From assembly GCA_034008185.1 (NCBI GenBank), contig CM067084.1, positions 17,070,385 through 17,134,384 of the forward strand: 64,000 nucleotides of DNA, in the 5' to 3' direction. Below are positions 25,441-39,119 of the stretch, piece by piece (the stretch's first letter is position 1; every line of letters begins with the position of its first letter). The notes beneath the pieces are model-generated. The model worked only from the letters and a program-made list of their open reading frames with translations, made no database searches and had not been told where the DNA came from. Source of the stretch: Gorsachius magnificus (taxonomy: Eukaryota > Chordata > Aves > Pelecaniformes > Ardeidae). Both the position numbers and the translations under genes were made by a program.

Positions 25441-28439
25441 CACCTAAGGCTGGATCTCTTTATAGGTGGTTATATTTTCCAGGTTAGCAATCAGAAAATC
25501 TTGATCAACTGAGTTCCTTTGCATTGGTTGCTCTCCATTCATATATAAATTCATCTTCTTTTGTCAAAGCAACTTATGCCATACCATTATAAGGTATAAA
25601 ACACGTTCTTGTATTCAACAAGCAGAAAGCATAATAATCATTTAGAGTCTACATTGTGACACTACTCTGTTGCTTAGCGAGGGCATTGATTATGCTCAAG
25701 AGAAGTTTGAGGAACAGCTTTCTTTAGTCTCAAATTTGCGACAGTTCCCCTTTGAGTTGGCAGTACATTAATGGAAATGGAAACTTGCCTCATTCTAAAT
25801 GTCAGAATAATAGAGCACCAAAAACAATTCAGTCATGTCTTTCAAACCACGCACATATGGTTCAGCACCAAATGTCACTATTCTTCCCCACTTCCTTTCC
25901 ATTTGTCACTATCTCTGTTGATTATCATTGTTTGGGTTAAAACTTTCATGAAGGCTCAGTGCAAAGCTCACCTTGACAGTAACTAGACATATTTGTGGCA
26001 TATGCTATACTTGGTATATGCCTAATATAGTCTTCCCAAATGCAGTGGATTGGAGATGCTGGGTAGTATTGCTGCTTATATACTCTAGAAAAGTTCAATC
26101 TGACTCTTCCTTATTTTTGAGAATTCATTTTCACCACCTTGCTGACTTCTTTAGAACAAGTTACGCCAGCAATACAAAGTGGAATGGAAGGAATTACATT
26201 GTTAATTTTCTCTTGCCAAATACAGAAAATCTGTAAAATAGCTAGCAAGTACTCCGCCGTAAGATCAATCTTTTGGAAATGTTTTTCTTTTTCATGAATG
26301 CTAAGACTTTGAACAGCATAATAACAGTTTCCTTAAGAGCATACTTTCCTATGTGTCCTCTTTCCTAAAATAATGCCCTTTTATGGCTTAAAACGGTAAC
26401 TCGGGTTGTCATTATTTCACCTGTTGTGATACTGTTTGTAATCTGGTTGTCATACAGACTTTCAGACAGATACATTTCCTGCCCTAAAAGATTTCAGTCC
26501 TGTGGCAGATGTAAAGCAACAGCTAAGAGAGGCAAAAGGTGTGGGAAAGGAAGAAGATGGACAAAGCAGAGTTATAAACATGGCATGTAAAACTATCTTA
26601 AGGGATTGGTAAGTCTCCAAAAATCAGATATTCCAGAGCTTCAAAACACCCCAAATATGCAGCCCATGACCACATGATTGCATGCTATTTCCCCCTTTTC
26701 TTCCCAGAGGATGTTGGCCTCATGCAATGAGTGAAGTGACATTCACTTAATGATTTTTTTCTGTGTCAAAGTGCTGTAACTTGTCAAAATAAATGCCTCA
26801 ATGGGGTTGGTTCTAGTTGGGGAACAGTTGCATTTTTTGTCTTCTGGACTCTTTTTGAGAAACAAATAAGCTAAATAAATTCAACTGGAAACACATATCT
26901 GGCTTCAGAAATTTCTAAATGATTGATGCTTCAGTTGATAAGGAAGAGAAAATGGGATTGTACAGTAGTAAATGTCATTCTCCCCCCAAAAAGTTAACCA
27001 CTCTGCCCTTTCCCTATGTTTTTCCATGGGATGGGAAATACTATTGGAAAATATTTCACTAATCCTTGTTTTTTCTTAGTCACTTGTGCTTATGTGTTGC
27101 TGGAGAAGCATTCAAAAAGACTGCTAATATGGACAGGTATGATCAAGTGTGGTAAACTTGCTTAATCCAGGCTGCAAGTCTACGATCAAAATTTGTCTTT
27201 TCTGAGTATCAGACACTTTGTTCTAAACTTCTGTGGGGAGATTTAATTTTTGTTTTCACTTTCACTCAGCTCTTCTCTTCTTGGTCCTAAGCATGGTAAT
27301 GAAGGCATGGTAATGAAGGGTATACCAGCAGTTTGAGAAGAAAACTCCTGAATTCTTTCATTTTCCACCCTTACAAATGTAAAAGAGGATCAGGTAATTT
27401 TATACATGCCAGTGGCATATGTGACAAACATTTTAACTGATGAGGAGAATGACAGACTATCGTCCGCTGATTTTCCACCCGTGGCATGACATTACGATGG
27501 GAGTGAGGTGACTGTAAAAGTCCTGCTCCCGCTGAAGGGAGCAGACACCCCCAGCGACAGGGCTAAGTGGTTGGGGGTGGGCATGTAGGGGGCTGGATCA
27601 GTCATCTGCCTTGCTCCAAAGGGACGTGAATGTGGCAATGTGGCCAGCAGCTTTCCTTCTCTGGGGGAAAGGCGGAGGAAGAGCATCCTGATTAATATTT
27701 GCACCAACACTGTGTTATGTCCACCAAGCAGTATAGGGGGCCATTTGAGTGAGGTGATTTATAATTAATCAATCTGAACCCCCTTTCCATTTCTATCATT
27801 CAATATGATGAACTTAACTGAGAAGTCAGGCCATTGTTCTCAAAATGAAATGTGGAAAGAAAGATTTTAGAAATATTTTAACCATGTATTCATGTTGACA
27901 TTGCCACATGAACAGAGATTTTGTATATGATCTAATAATGTTAATCCGTTATTCGAAATGTGGATTTGTTCTATTTAAAAAATGTGTGAGAAACTGGTTT
28001 CCCGACAACCATTTTACACGACTATTCACTTTAGTAAGCTGAAGTTCTTTTATTTGTTTCTTTGTGTCAAAATTGAACAGAAGAGTAAATAAAATTGAGA
28101 ACACAGAACTCAGTTTTCAGCAGATAAGCATTCTTTTGCAATCAGAGACTCTCTTTGTACAACAAGGTCTTACACATAATTTTCAGACATCCAAAACCCC
28201 TATGTATTCCTTTAGCAATACGAAAGTCTGTAGTAGAAATAAAAATAAAATTGAAATACATTAAAATTCACTAAAGTCTATTATGTTCTGGTGAGAAGGA
28301 CTGTCAGGAGCTACAGCACATACATCACAAAGCTTTTAAACAAAACATCTTCCACTTCTCCAGGAAATAAATATCAGTTGTGCTTTAAAAATTATTTAAA
28401 AGAGATGTTTTATGGCCACTGTATATCAGCACTTATTGC
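25441..28439. other. Unique noncoding DNA
   Basis: No gene or transposon is recognised. A perfect 14-bp tandem pair (GCATGGTAATGAAG twice) occupies 27291-27318. The remainder is AT-rich with only short, overlapping open frames. Confidence 0.55.
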
Positions 28440-28800
28440 TGTGTAAATTAAAATAACTAATCAATTAATACAGAAGTAATTTTATTACCAAATGGATAGA
28501 GGAGGTATGAAAAGCCCTAATTAAAAGTATTGTCTGCTCTGCTTTACACTAATGATTCTCTAAGAACCAATGTTATTTGTGAATTAGCTTAATCACAAAG
28601 GAATTAAAGAGAACAAAATTATTTGTATGCAAATAGTACTCTAAATGCATGGAGGCTAGACAGAAAAAGCACCCAGAGTAATTTCTATATCTGATCAACC
28701 GGCTTGTCTAATCCATTTTACTGCGGATAGTTGGCCTGACATGACTTCAGATTAGTTTAATAGGGATTAAAGTGGCGTGAAGTGTATAAATCTATGAATT
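28440..28800. promoter_or_regulatory. Candidate noncoding regulatory element with POU/homeodomain motifs
   Basis: This AT-rich block has many intact developmental-factor words: the perfect octamer ATGCAAAT (28627-28634) immediately preceded by a SOX-like ATTTGT, plus AATCAATTAAT, CCTAATTAA, GAATTAGCTTAATCAC, CTAATGATTC and GATTAGTTTAAT. It contains no simple repeat and no transposon signature, and reads like the conserved noncoding elements that flank developmental genes. Motif density in AT-rich DNA is high by chance, so the call is an inference. Cross-species conservation would decide it. Confidence 0.35.
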
Positions 28801-31800
28801 TGCAAGTACAAACATATTTAGGAATTCATTTATCTTTAAGGGCAGGAGGAGGGGAGAAAGTTCAAAGTAAAATCTGGATACATCTGTAAACACAGATAAT
28901 TCCATGGGAAATTTGGAAAACAACTGAAACCCATGAAATTTGGGCAGCAAATCCTGATTACTTTACTCAGTTTCTCTGCAGAAAATCAATTATGAAAGTA
29001 AAATATGAAAGACCCCAAGATCTGGTGCTTGGAGAATTGATGTGGAAGTTCTCAGGTAAACCTACAAGTCCTGTTGATTGCTGCCCAAATAAAGCAGACC
29101 TCTGGCATTCAGCTTTCTAAGCTGGCATGATCAGCACATAATGTCTTTGGAGTGAGAGCTGCCAAGAGAAAGGGATCAGAGACAGCCAAATTATGATATC
29201 ACACCAATAAAACCTCATCGTAGTGACATACATAAAACACTCTGTAAATTGCTTTTTGTAACTTTTAATTTATTAAGAGCTTTTGAACTATGTTTTCATT
29301 CTGTGACATGTTTTCATTTACCTCTCATATCCTTCATTAATTTGTTTCCTGTTTGAGAAATAATACCACATTTTTGGCAGTTTGAAACTGCTGAAAAAAT
29401 ATATCATACCCTACATGAAGTAGCTTGCCAGAGAGTCAGGAGTGTGTGGTATTTTGAATTACTAGGCTGAATTACAGTGAATTATTTGACTACTCAGTTT
29501 GCCTAGTATCAAGGTTGAGTCATGATAACTGCCTGTCATGCTGTGGTTTGCTCATCCCTAAGCCCAAATTCAGAACAGATTCTGCAGCTGATATCTAGTG
29601 CCTTGGAGAATTTGGAGATGCTGGATTTGTGCTCTGGAGGGTGGTGTGTGGATCTGTTTGTGGGGCAGCTTGCAGTGTTGAGCAAACCATATCAGACACA
29701 GTTTTCCCCACCAGTTCTGGGCATGGTGGGGACATACAATTGGCAGACCTAGCTCAGGGTTCAAATATCGGCGTCCTGCTCCCTTCCCAGTCGCTGTCTT
29801 TCTCTGCTGTAGGTTCATAAAGGTGACTCAGACATTCTGGGAATGGGACCAAAGGCATAAATGGACAAAGTAAAGGACTAAAATAACTCAACACCACATC
29901 ATGTAGTGCTGACCCCTCAGGTATCCATCCATAAATCCATTCGAGAAGCATTTATGCTTCTCCTACAGCCTGCTCGGCACATTTTTCCAGCTACGCCTGC
30001 ACAAACAACTGTTCAGCCATGTGCTGCAAAGTTTCTGAAGGAAGCCTGAAACTCTCTCCCAAAAGCTCCTCTGCACCCTCGCCCCTCAAAACATCCTTGC
30101 CTAAACTGTAACTGGCTTTACGGTCCATTAGCTAAAAGGTAACTTTCAAAGCATCGGGTCTGTAACTTTGAAGAGCAAAGCAGTTAGATCTTGCTACAGG
30201 TAGAGTTTGCAACTATTGAAAATATATAGCACATATGGAACCCTACAGATATTATACCCTTTCACTTTGCTAATGCCAATCTCTTTGTGTTACCTGTGAT
30301 CTAAGTCAGAAAATTTCTTTGACTATTTTCAAGAAAGTGGAACAACAAAGAAATGTGGTTAAAAGTAAGGAAATCACATACAAAGCTAGCTGAAGTTTCC
30401 TTTTCTTTCCAGTCTACTGTGTAGAACATCGGTCAAGAAGGGAGTTACAATACCTTTGAAGATGACCTTTCAAGGCCAGGCTGTTCAGGTGATGTTAATA
30501 TTTCTTGCCAGCTCCTGAGTTAAACCCCACGGGAGGGGAAGGGAGTGTTTGAATTGAGGGACACTGAATCCAAAGCAGCTTCTGGAATGGGTTGATGGGA
30601 AGGGCTTAATCGCACTTGGGAAAGATTTCCTACAGTTCATGTGTCAGACAGGAAGGAAAGATCTTATGAAAGCAACAGGGGCCAAAGGTTTTGTGATGAA
30701 AACTGGGGCAGAGAAGAAAAAGCTTATTTTTGTTTCCTTCCAAGATATGACTGGATTTTGACATGAAAAAATATCAGCTTCCTGCTGTGTAGGAAGCTCA
30801 TACCGTGAGATCAAAGAATAGTGAGTGTCTAGCTGCTAGCTCACATAGATTTTAAAAGCTGGGTATTTAGAATTAAGAAAGTCAAACCCTGGAGCAAACA
30901 AGAAATGAATGAACGCTCAACACTCAGCACTACTCTACCTAACAAAGCAAGCTGGAGACTGATTTCCTTATGTTCAAGGACGACCCTGGAGAACTCTGGG
31001 AGTTGCGCTTTTGCCATGGCGGGATCTATCCTGGGATAATCTGAATGCCAGCTGAAATCCAGCTATGGCAGGAGTCACTAGAGGGTACTGTAATACACAG
31101 TATTATTTCTGGTGCGTGAGTGGCATTCATTCTTCTTGTCAAAACTGAGGCTTGTCATTTAATTTGGGGGGGGAGACACTGGTGTAAATAGAAATAATTT
31201 TATTATTAAATCTATCTTCAACTGTCTGGATAGACTCACTTGCCTGGGTATCAGCCTACTAGAACAGGGCAACGCCTGCATGCTGTTCACCAGCATCCTC
31301 ACTGGAGGACCAATGTAGTCATGGGAAATGAAACTGGAAGAAAACACGTGTTTTCCCTAATGCTACTTTTGCCTCTAAATACAAACCAGCTTGCAGTACA
31401 GTGAAAGCTACTCCCCCAAAGCACACTTGATCTCATGCAGGTTAGCAGTGCTGTACTGAGTGGGTTCAGAGACATTATGACCTATAGAGTAGATATACAC
31501 TCAGGAATCCACCCCCCAGGCAGTTGGTCACTTCCCTAGAAATGCATAACTTTGATGCTAAGGACTTTCCCATGCACTGCTATCCTGGGATTTGGAGCGG
31601 GTTATTTTGCACAGTGCCGTGTGATGCCGCTCAGAGTTGAGGCTGAAATTTGTGTGGATATCTCACCTTCTGGCCCAGATACCTCCTCATCTCTGAGGCC
31701 CTACGGGCATTGCCAGGCGTTCTGGGAAAGGGTGTGAAAAGAGAGGTAACTTGCTCCCCCTCTCTTCCCTCTTATTTTAGACTTCCAGTAAGGAGGAGAT

Positions 31801-34800
31801 TTACACACAGCTCCTGGGAGACTTTTATTGCTAGTGGTTAGTTGTACTGCATGAATATATTTCCTTTTCTGAGTGCCTTTCATAATATCTATAGCTCGCT
31901 CTATATATGTATTTCACCACCTTTAAATCTGCATTTTGTGATTTAATTATAATTCTGTTGTCAGAATGAATGATAAAACGTGGTTGCTGTCTAGGAGGTT
32001 AGATATTCTCTTTCAGATATGGATAAGAAATTTGTGTTTGTGATTATTAACTCAGTCTAGATCATCTGAACTGTAGTCAGATTCAGCTGACAGGATATAA
32101 TTGTAGCTGCTACATACATGATCCTTGAAGCCTGAACCTGGGTCTCTTGTTCTCCCGTTCTTTCTTTTTCATATATGCTGTCTTGACATTTGATCTCATA
32201 CAGATACTCATTTCTCATCTCATAGTTTGCAATTTTCATCCTTTTTTGGCTGGCAAATTATCAGAGTTATTTTTGTTTTCTGCAGATATGATAAATTTTT
32301 TACTAAGTAGTCAATGAGTACTTGTTAGACATAACGTGGTTGTTCTCATTATGCATTAATTGTGCTTGTATGATCACTGAAGTCATATGGTTCTTTAATC
32401 TTGGTAGGACAAATAAAGTAGATACATCAGTAATCACATTTCTGATCTTTACAGTATTTACATACATTTCCATTGTGGCATTTTATGTTCAATAAAACTT
32501 CATTTTTTCCCCAAATATTCAGATCTTTCAAAATATTTCCAAATATTCTGTGAAATTACTCATAAGCTCATGTAGCCACATGATTAGACTCTGAATTTAT
32601 CTTGTTGAGAATGACTTCTGATCACAGAGTTATTAATTTCTATTTTACTTAAAACACTTGAAAACATCTCAACATTTAACTCATTTCAAGTGAATTCAAT
32701 GCAAACAATATTAATTGCAGCAAAGAACCAAGTATTGTTAAGCACAAATAATAGTGAGAGAAAAATGATGCATAGTATACTAAAATTGTTGAAAATGAGT
32801 TTTCAGAACAGTTCCTAGAAATAGCTGTCCATTTTCTGCACTCTTCTAAGTGGGAGAAGGCAGAAGCCTATTCACGTGCATAAGAAACAAGGGACTTTGA
32901 AAGGCGTAGCTCCGCTTTGAGAAGTGACTATGTAAAATGGCAACTTCTTCCTCAGTTTTGCTGCCTGTGTGCATTCAGAGTTACATCTGCTGACCTGAGT
33001 GACAAAAATAGTTTTACTGATCTTTAAACTTACTAACCCTGGTGAGCAATACAGACCAAGAGGCTGAGCCACATCCCATTCCTCCCAGTTCACCACCAGC
33101 AGGGTAACTCCTTGTACGTCACTCTGAAGTACAGCTGGTCACACCGGTGCATGCCCACAGATGGCAGTCGGGGTGCTCAGCGGTCACTGAAGATGTATTC
33201 TGAAGACAGTAGGGCTGCTCAAGGACAACTGAGGAAGGAATCTCTCTCTTGGTCTCCTTGGTACCAGCAATAATGTGCAGGAAGGAATAAAGCCAGTTCC
33301 ACTTTTGTATTTTGAGTTTGCCAGGCTGACAGCTGAAAGCAAATTTTCTCTCTCATCTCCTTTTTTTTTTCCTTGTAAAATAAGCAGATTTACTGTAAAG
33401 CTCCTCAGACTATATTCCTATATACAAACTATATGAACCCCTCACTCCCCCTACAAAGCAACCCTTTTTACCTTCCCATATAGAAGTTTGCTGTGCTTCT
33501 GGATAAATGTAGATGCTGAAAAGTGTTGTGGTGAGTCAACGCTTTAGGTACAACAGAGCTTTCAAATAAAACCTTCTGAAAAGCAGAAACAGAAGTATTA
33601 CTCATCTCCTTTTTTTTCTGCTGCCAAACTTGTGTCTCCTTCAAGATCACACTTTTTTTCTCATTTGTAATCCTATTAGAAAAAAGACATGGAAGTGAAC
33701 TGTCATGTAAGGACAAATATATTGTTTGACAGAAAATGTTTGCTATACTGTTTATCTATCTGTCTATCTATGGCTCTATGTAAACAATAACAAAACAGTG
33801 AGCTAAGCCCAGCTAACCGTCTCCTCGTGGGGGGATTTTGTGATAGCCTAGAACTAGAAGACTTACAGTTCTCCGTGCTTTCAGTATAGAGTTCATTGCT
33901 CTTGCTCAATGAGGTAGCTCATTGCTACATCATATGCCTCCTCCTTTGCGCAATTTAGGACATCTGGTGGTTGCCCTAAATTGTATTGAAGGACCATGAA
34001 GCACCTCTGAGCTTTGCTATGGGAGCCTCCTCCATTGCCAAGACAGCATCATCATCCTGAGTCATTCTTTCTTCCATGTTCCTGGGGTGTAGAGGGCTCA
34101 CTGTGTGAATGCTGTACTCTCACACACAAAGACTGGAAAAAAATATATATTCTTTACAACTGGGTGAGATTTCAAATTGAGATGCTTTGCTGCCCTTTTC
34201 CCTCAGGAGCCAGGAGATGAGGGGGTGGGTTTGTGCTTGCAACCATCCTTCCAAATCTCAGACACCCATATGGCTAATATTGCTGCTTGTTGTGGCATTG
34301 GCTACAGTCTTAGCTCAAACAGGCTTCATTGACTCATCTGCTACCAAATTATTCTGTGACACTGGCTTTGTCTTCTTGGTTGTTTCTTCTTCTTTATTGC
34401 TGAACCATTAATATTTAGCCTATTGTATTTGTTACCTGGAAACTTTGAGATAATTGGCCAAAAGTTTAACACCTGTAGGCTTTGTGCCTCTCAGTGTTAA
34501 CATTGCGCCTGCAGATTTTCTGTGCAGATTGGCCATGTATGTCTTTAGGAGACAAGCCACAAGGAAGTATGACTAACTTACATGTCAGCTGCTTCTTCAT
34601 GACTCCTCTTTGTAAGTAGGATTTTTCTTTTTTCCTAACAAATGAACACATTTCTTGTGGAAGAAACAGATATGCAGGATATTTGAATGGCACAAAATAC
34701 AATAATGACAATGATAAAATTTGAAAGTATATAGCGATAATCAGTTTTGACTACTAGATTGCTGTCAAACAGATCACCTTTCAGGAACAGTAAAAATAGC

Positions 34801-37497
34801 TAATGTTATCAGTATTTTGGTCTGAAGAGACTAGGGTTATCATTTGTAACATGAAACAAATTCCCTACAGTGTTGAGCAAACAGGTCTTTTAGAAACTAA
34901 TAATCATAGTAAGAACAACAAATATTCAAGTCATTTGCTGAATTTAACAGAAGCAGCATATTGCTCACAAATACTTATTAGGCTATATTCTAATGTACAT
35001 CTGAAATTTCAAATTCCTTCTTCAGGCAATTTAAATTCTTGAAACCATTGCTTTCTTAGCTGGATATAACTGAGCTGAATATGATTGATACAGGACATGA
35101 AGTTATTCCAAGTTGGGTTTGGATATCTAAATTGTCCTATGGTTAAGGCAGCCAGAGTAGACCCACTTTACAGTCAGTAGAGAGGAAAAGGTGGTTTTAG
35201 GTTACACACATCTGATCTACTTTTGGTGGCTGCTTTAGGATGAGATGAATAGTGCCCTAGTCTCTCTTGTCTATATTGCCTAGATGCCATTTGACTGAAA
35301 GGGAGACAAGGGTAACTAGCTTGTCTATAGCTATGCAGATGAGTCCCTCTTCTTTTTATTCTAAATAGCATAATTAGTTGATACTTGTTAGATGCTTTCA
35401 ACCTGAAAATGCTGTGTGTGGGCTTGTTCTACCCCTCCCCTATGAGGATTAATGCAAAATATGTATGGATTTAACAATGATTTGTTTTGAGGGAACAATT
35501 AAGAAAAAACATATGGGGTGTCCAATGCTCTGGAAGAAGCTGAGTTAAAGAAGTTTTAGAAAATTTTGTATATGCAATCTCCATATATGCATCGTCAACA
35601 GCTTATTACAGTTTTTCCATACCACAAGATCTAGGCTTTCTGCCAGAGCACTCTTTGGGTATGTTTAGTATGCAGCACCTGGAAGTACTTCCGAGATCAC
35701 AGACCAAGTTTTGTATCCTGATGCCACCCTCATTTTGGGGGGTCAGATTTGGATATACACACTTCTCACTTCCTCAGTTCCTTGTTTATTGGGGGAGGAA
35801 AACCAGCCACATGAGGTGGGGATAAGTCGTGACAGTTTGGCTGGGGAAGTACTGGGATCTAGGCAATCTGGGCTGGTGCACGTATCAAAGAGTTTAGACA
35901 TATGCTATGTGTCAAATGGTATTTAAGGAGTGTAGCGCATCTCAGTGCAGCAGGTCAACTTTTGCTTTTTACTCACCAATCTTACAGAGTTAAGTTCAAA
36001 TAATAGGGACGGAATTCAGACTGCCTCCTATTTTGCTGACATTGAGTCATGGGGAGATATCTTCACTAAACCAGTTAGGTGTCCCTTCCTTTGTTGCTTG
36101 TGGGGCACACGCGTGACATTATGTCACACGGACAATAAATACAATTGGAACGATCACATCTTCCCTGTGTTCTCCCAAGAGTGTATTTCACAGGTTCTGC
36201 TGTTGCTTTCCATTTCGTGACTGACAAAGAGGTGGGAAACGCTCACTTATTCTCCTCTACTTGAAGCGTAGTAGCAGTAACAAGCACGAGTCACTAGAAA
36301 CAGCAGCAGAAGGAGAGAGAGGTCCCCTGGGATCAGACTGGAAGTGACTGAAGGCATCGGGAGCCTTTCTATTTACTTTAAATGGAACTTTCCTAGTCTT
36401 TGAGGCAATAAATATTATACGTCTCCCTTAATCGCTTGCATGTGAGATAATTGTAGTTGGAGGGAACTGTGTGCAATTGTTCTCAGCTGGCAAGGATCAT
36501 ATAATGTTTAGAGGGAATCTCACAGAAGTTTTCAGGGGGAACCAAAATCCTCCAGACTCTTGTCATGGCATGATGGAATCTAGACTCCCTTTGCCATTTA
36601 GATGTAGGATTCAAAATCCACATCTTATTTCCTTGGCACGCCTTCGTCTTCCTCCCTTTCTTTGCAGTCTTTCTGAGTTAATTGCAGTTCTGGGGCCAGT
36701 GCCTAAAGCTCTCTACAAAGGCTCTGTTGTTGTCCACTGAGGCCTCAGATGCCTAAAAGATTATCGCTTAAATAAGGTACCTTTTATTATGGTCAGTCCT
36801 GCAACTAAGATGGTGTTGCATGCAAAACTGCATGTTGACTTCATAAGCTGTAGGAGACATACAGTCAAATATTGTGTGCTGAAACAATTTTCCCAACTGT
36901 TCTCAAAGCAAGGCTCATTGCACAAGAAGCAGAAGGCATCACATTACTTTTAAATTATATGTCATCTTATCGTAAAACGTTATGCACCAAATCTCTGTGT
37001 ACCACTATTATTAAGCCAAGTGCCACTAAAAATAATTATGTGTGCATTCTATTCATGGCAGAACGTGCAAGTAACAAACTATACTGCCAGAATTCCTGAT
37101 GGAAAAAGGTATTTCTTATATATACAATGTATATATATAGTATATATCTTGTTCTTACTCAGACGTAGCCACTATGCAACCTTACCCTATCATTATGCAA
37201 TATTTACCGCTGCATTTCTTATATATTCATGCCTCATGCTTTCTTTATTTATTTAGTACTGTTTTTTCCTGATGGGTATTCCTAGAACTGGAAAATCAGC
37301 ATTTAAAAACATCACATGCTTAACAGACCTTGGTTTTGCTCTCATGCTACAATCTGGTCTACCAGCAGGTAAGGAAGTCCAGGGGTCTCACTTAGGATCA
37401 CAAGATCACAAGAGGTGTGAAAATATCATAGCCATGTGCAGTGCCTACATCCTCTGACCTCACCTGCAGTACCTCTGGGACTTTTTTTTCCCCGCAG
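28801..37497. other. Unique noncoding DNA
   Basis: No gene, RNA gene or young transposon is recognised in about 8.7 kb. Small features include a 7-bp-arm palindrome around GCAGTTTGAAACTGC (29377-29391), G8 at 31166-31173, T runs near 33361-33371, a TCTA/TCTG run near 33752-33768, two hairpins at 33907-33983 and a TA-rich run at 37117-37147. Open frames are short and inconsistent. Confidence 0.55.
33907..33983. repeat. Two neighbouring inverted repeats
   Basis: CAATGAG (33907-33913) pairs with CTCATTG (33918-33924) across a 4-nt GTAG loop. Then CAATTTAGG (33951-33959) pairs with CCTAAATTG (33975-33983) across 15 nt. Arms are perfect in both. Two stems within 77 bp could be a small structured transcript or a chance pairing; no promoter or processing signal is visible. 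Confidence 0.4.
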
Positions 37498-37709
37498 AGG
37501 CAGGCATAGGGTGCTTGGCAGCGCTGCCCACAGATGCCAGGCTATGGCTGCTGAACTCGTCGCGCCTGAGGAGGGCACTTGCACACCAGACCAGGCCACC
37601 ACCCTGGCCTGGAAACCTGGAGGCCAAAGACAAGCAGGTCCTGAGAAGGAGGTTTGTGAAGCTTGCTGCAGACAGGGCTTGCTCCAGCAGCAACTGGAGG
37701 CAAAGACGG
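37498..37709 (+). other. Possible exon: GC-rich segment bounded by splice-like signals
   Basis: A strong acceptor-like sequence, CTTTTTTTTCCCCGCAG, ends at 37497. A donor-like ACG/GTATGA junction begins its GT at 37710. The 212-bp interval is markedly GC-richer than its surroundings and one plus frame is open across it, running into the donor and stopping just beyond. Its translation is Arg/Ala/Leu-rich and matches nothing I recognise; two other frames are also open, which reflects GC-rich composition. It could be an exon of a noncoding or lineage-specific transcript, or chance. Confidence 0.25.
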
Positions 37710-39119
37710 GTATGATAAAGCAGAGGATTGGAGGTGGGTGTTGGACCTGCTACAGCCTTTTGCACATTGTGTGTTTAACACTTGCAGCTTTATTAAAAAC
37801 GAGGGAGCAAGAGTACTGCCTGCCACCTGAAAACTCCCATGAGCTGCATTTGCAGGAATGAAGAAGCTGTATTGGCACATTTGAAGCCATGAATGAGCTT
37901 TCTGTTTCGAAAGCTGAGGACTTTAAGGCATGATGGCATCTGTACCTTCCACCTGAGGCTCAACAAAGGGGTCCATAAATTGTCTGCATAGATCTATAGG
38001 AAGCCAGCCAGACCCAGAATAAATTTAGGCAGTGTTCTCTGGCACATGATCACGAGCAGCCCAGGATGGTCTAGTCAATGATATTATGGGAGATTTCTAG
38101 GCTGTCTATCATTTCTCTAGTCACATTTCTCATCACTTATCAGGCATATTGGCTGTGGTATCTAGATCCCAATGGGAAATTCACTGCATGTTCTGAAATA
38201 CCAGTTTCTTATACTGAAATATCTGGTGATTATTAAATTTTGTGGATGTCAATGGAATTGCCATGCCACTGCAACTGATTTAAAGATAAGCATCAGATAC
38301 GAGTCAGACAAGTTTTATTATTAACCAAATTTTAGTTTTTGCTTTGAGAGCAAAAAATACAAATGCAAATCATCTTCTTTTGTCCATATGTGTTTTCCAC
38401 AGGGGGATAATGAGTTCCTTCCTTCCAGTAGTCACCTTCATGACATGAGAGACTTCAGATGAAGCTACATCTGGGGTGAGAGGCTGGTGAGATGGCAGGC
38501 GGGGAGCACAGTGAGCCCAGGGAGGGGAAATCTTCTGTAATGGGGTGGGAAACCAGAGGGTGATCCCAGACTTGGGTATCGCTGACCACTTTATGAGGAG
38601 CCGCAACTGCTCTTTTATCGAACCTAGTTTCAATAATCTTTAACTGTATTTTGTTTTTAATGAGAGACTTGCGGAGTGTGGTTCATTCAGGCTCTGTCCT
38701 CTCTTCCCTTAGTTTGTCTGGGCTACTCTTTCTTTTAGGTCCTTGAGTCAACTTAAAACCAACATTTTCATTTGATAGCTGCTTCCAGAATATACTTTAG
38801 CCCACCTTCATTGCACTCCAGCTGTAATCACAGAGACATTTCCAGGAGAACAATTGATGTTTTGCTGTGAACATTAATGTCTATGTAAATGAAGCAATTA
38901 GACAACCATGACTTGCTGGGCCCTTGTCACTCTTATATTCGCAGGGATGCCTTCTCTTGGTCATTTATATCTATGCTTGTTCTTCATGTTAATGCTATTT
39001 TCTTTAATATATACAACTATTCAAGTGGTGAAGTGAAGCAATCACAAATATAACCATTTTTATGCAACGCTGGTTGGTTTTTTGGGTTTTTTTTAACCAC
39101 AGAGATGTGTACAGATGAA
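37710..39119. other. Unique noncoding DNA
   Basis: No gene, RNA or transposon is recognised. From about 38640 on, the sequence becomes AT-rich and smoothly grades into the candidate element at 39.12-39.43 kb. Words such as ACAATTGATG and CATTAATG occur around 38850-38880. Confidence 0.5.

Noticed and set aside
36113..36127. GTGACAT/ATGTCAC palindrome as a bZIP site
   Set aside because: Arms of 7 bp with a 1-bp spacer arise by chance many times in 64 kb, and the half-site spacing is not a standard bZIP site.
37436..37861. 141-codon plus-strand open frame overlapping the possible exon
   Set aside because: GC-rich composition opens several frames on both strands at once; this one crosses the splice-like signals and matches nothing known.
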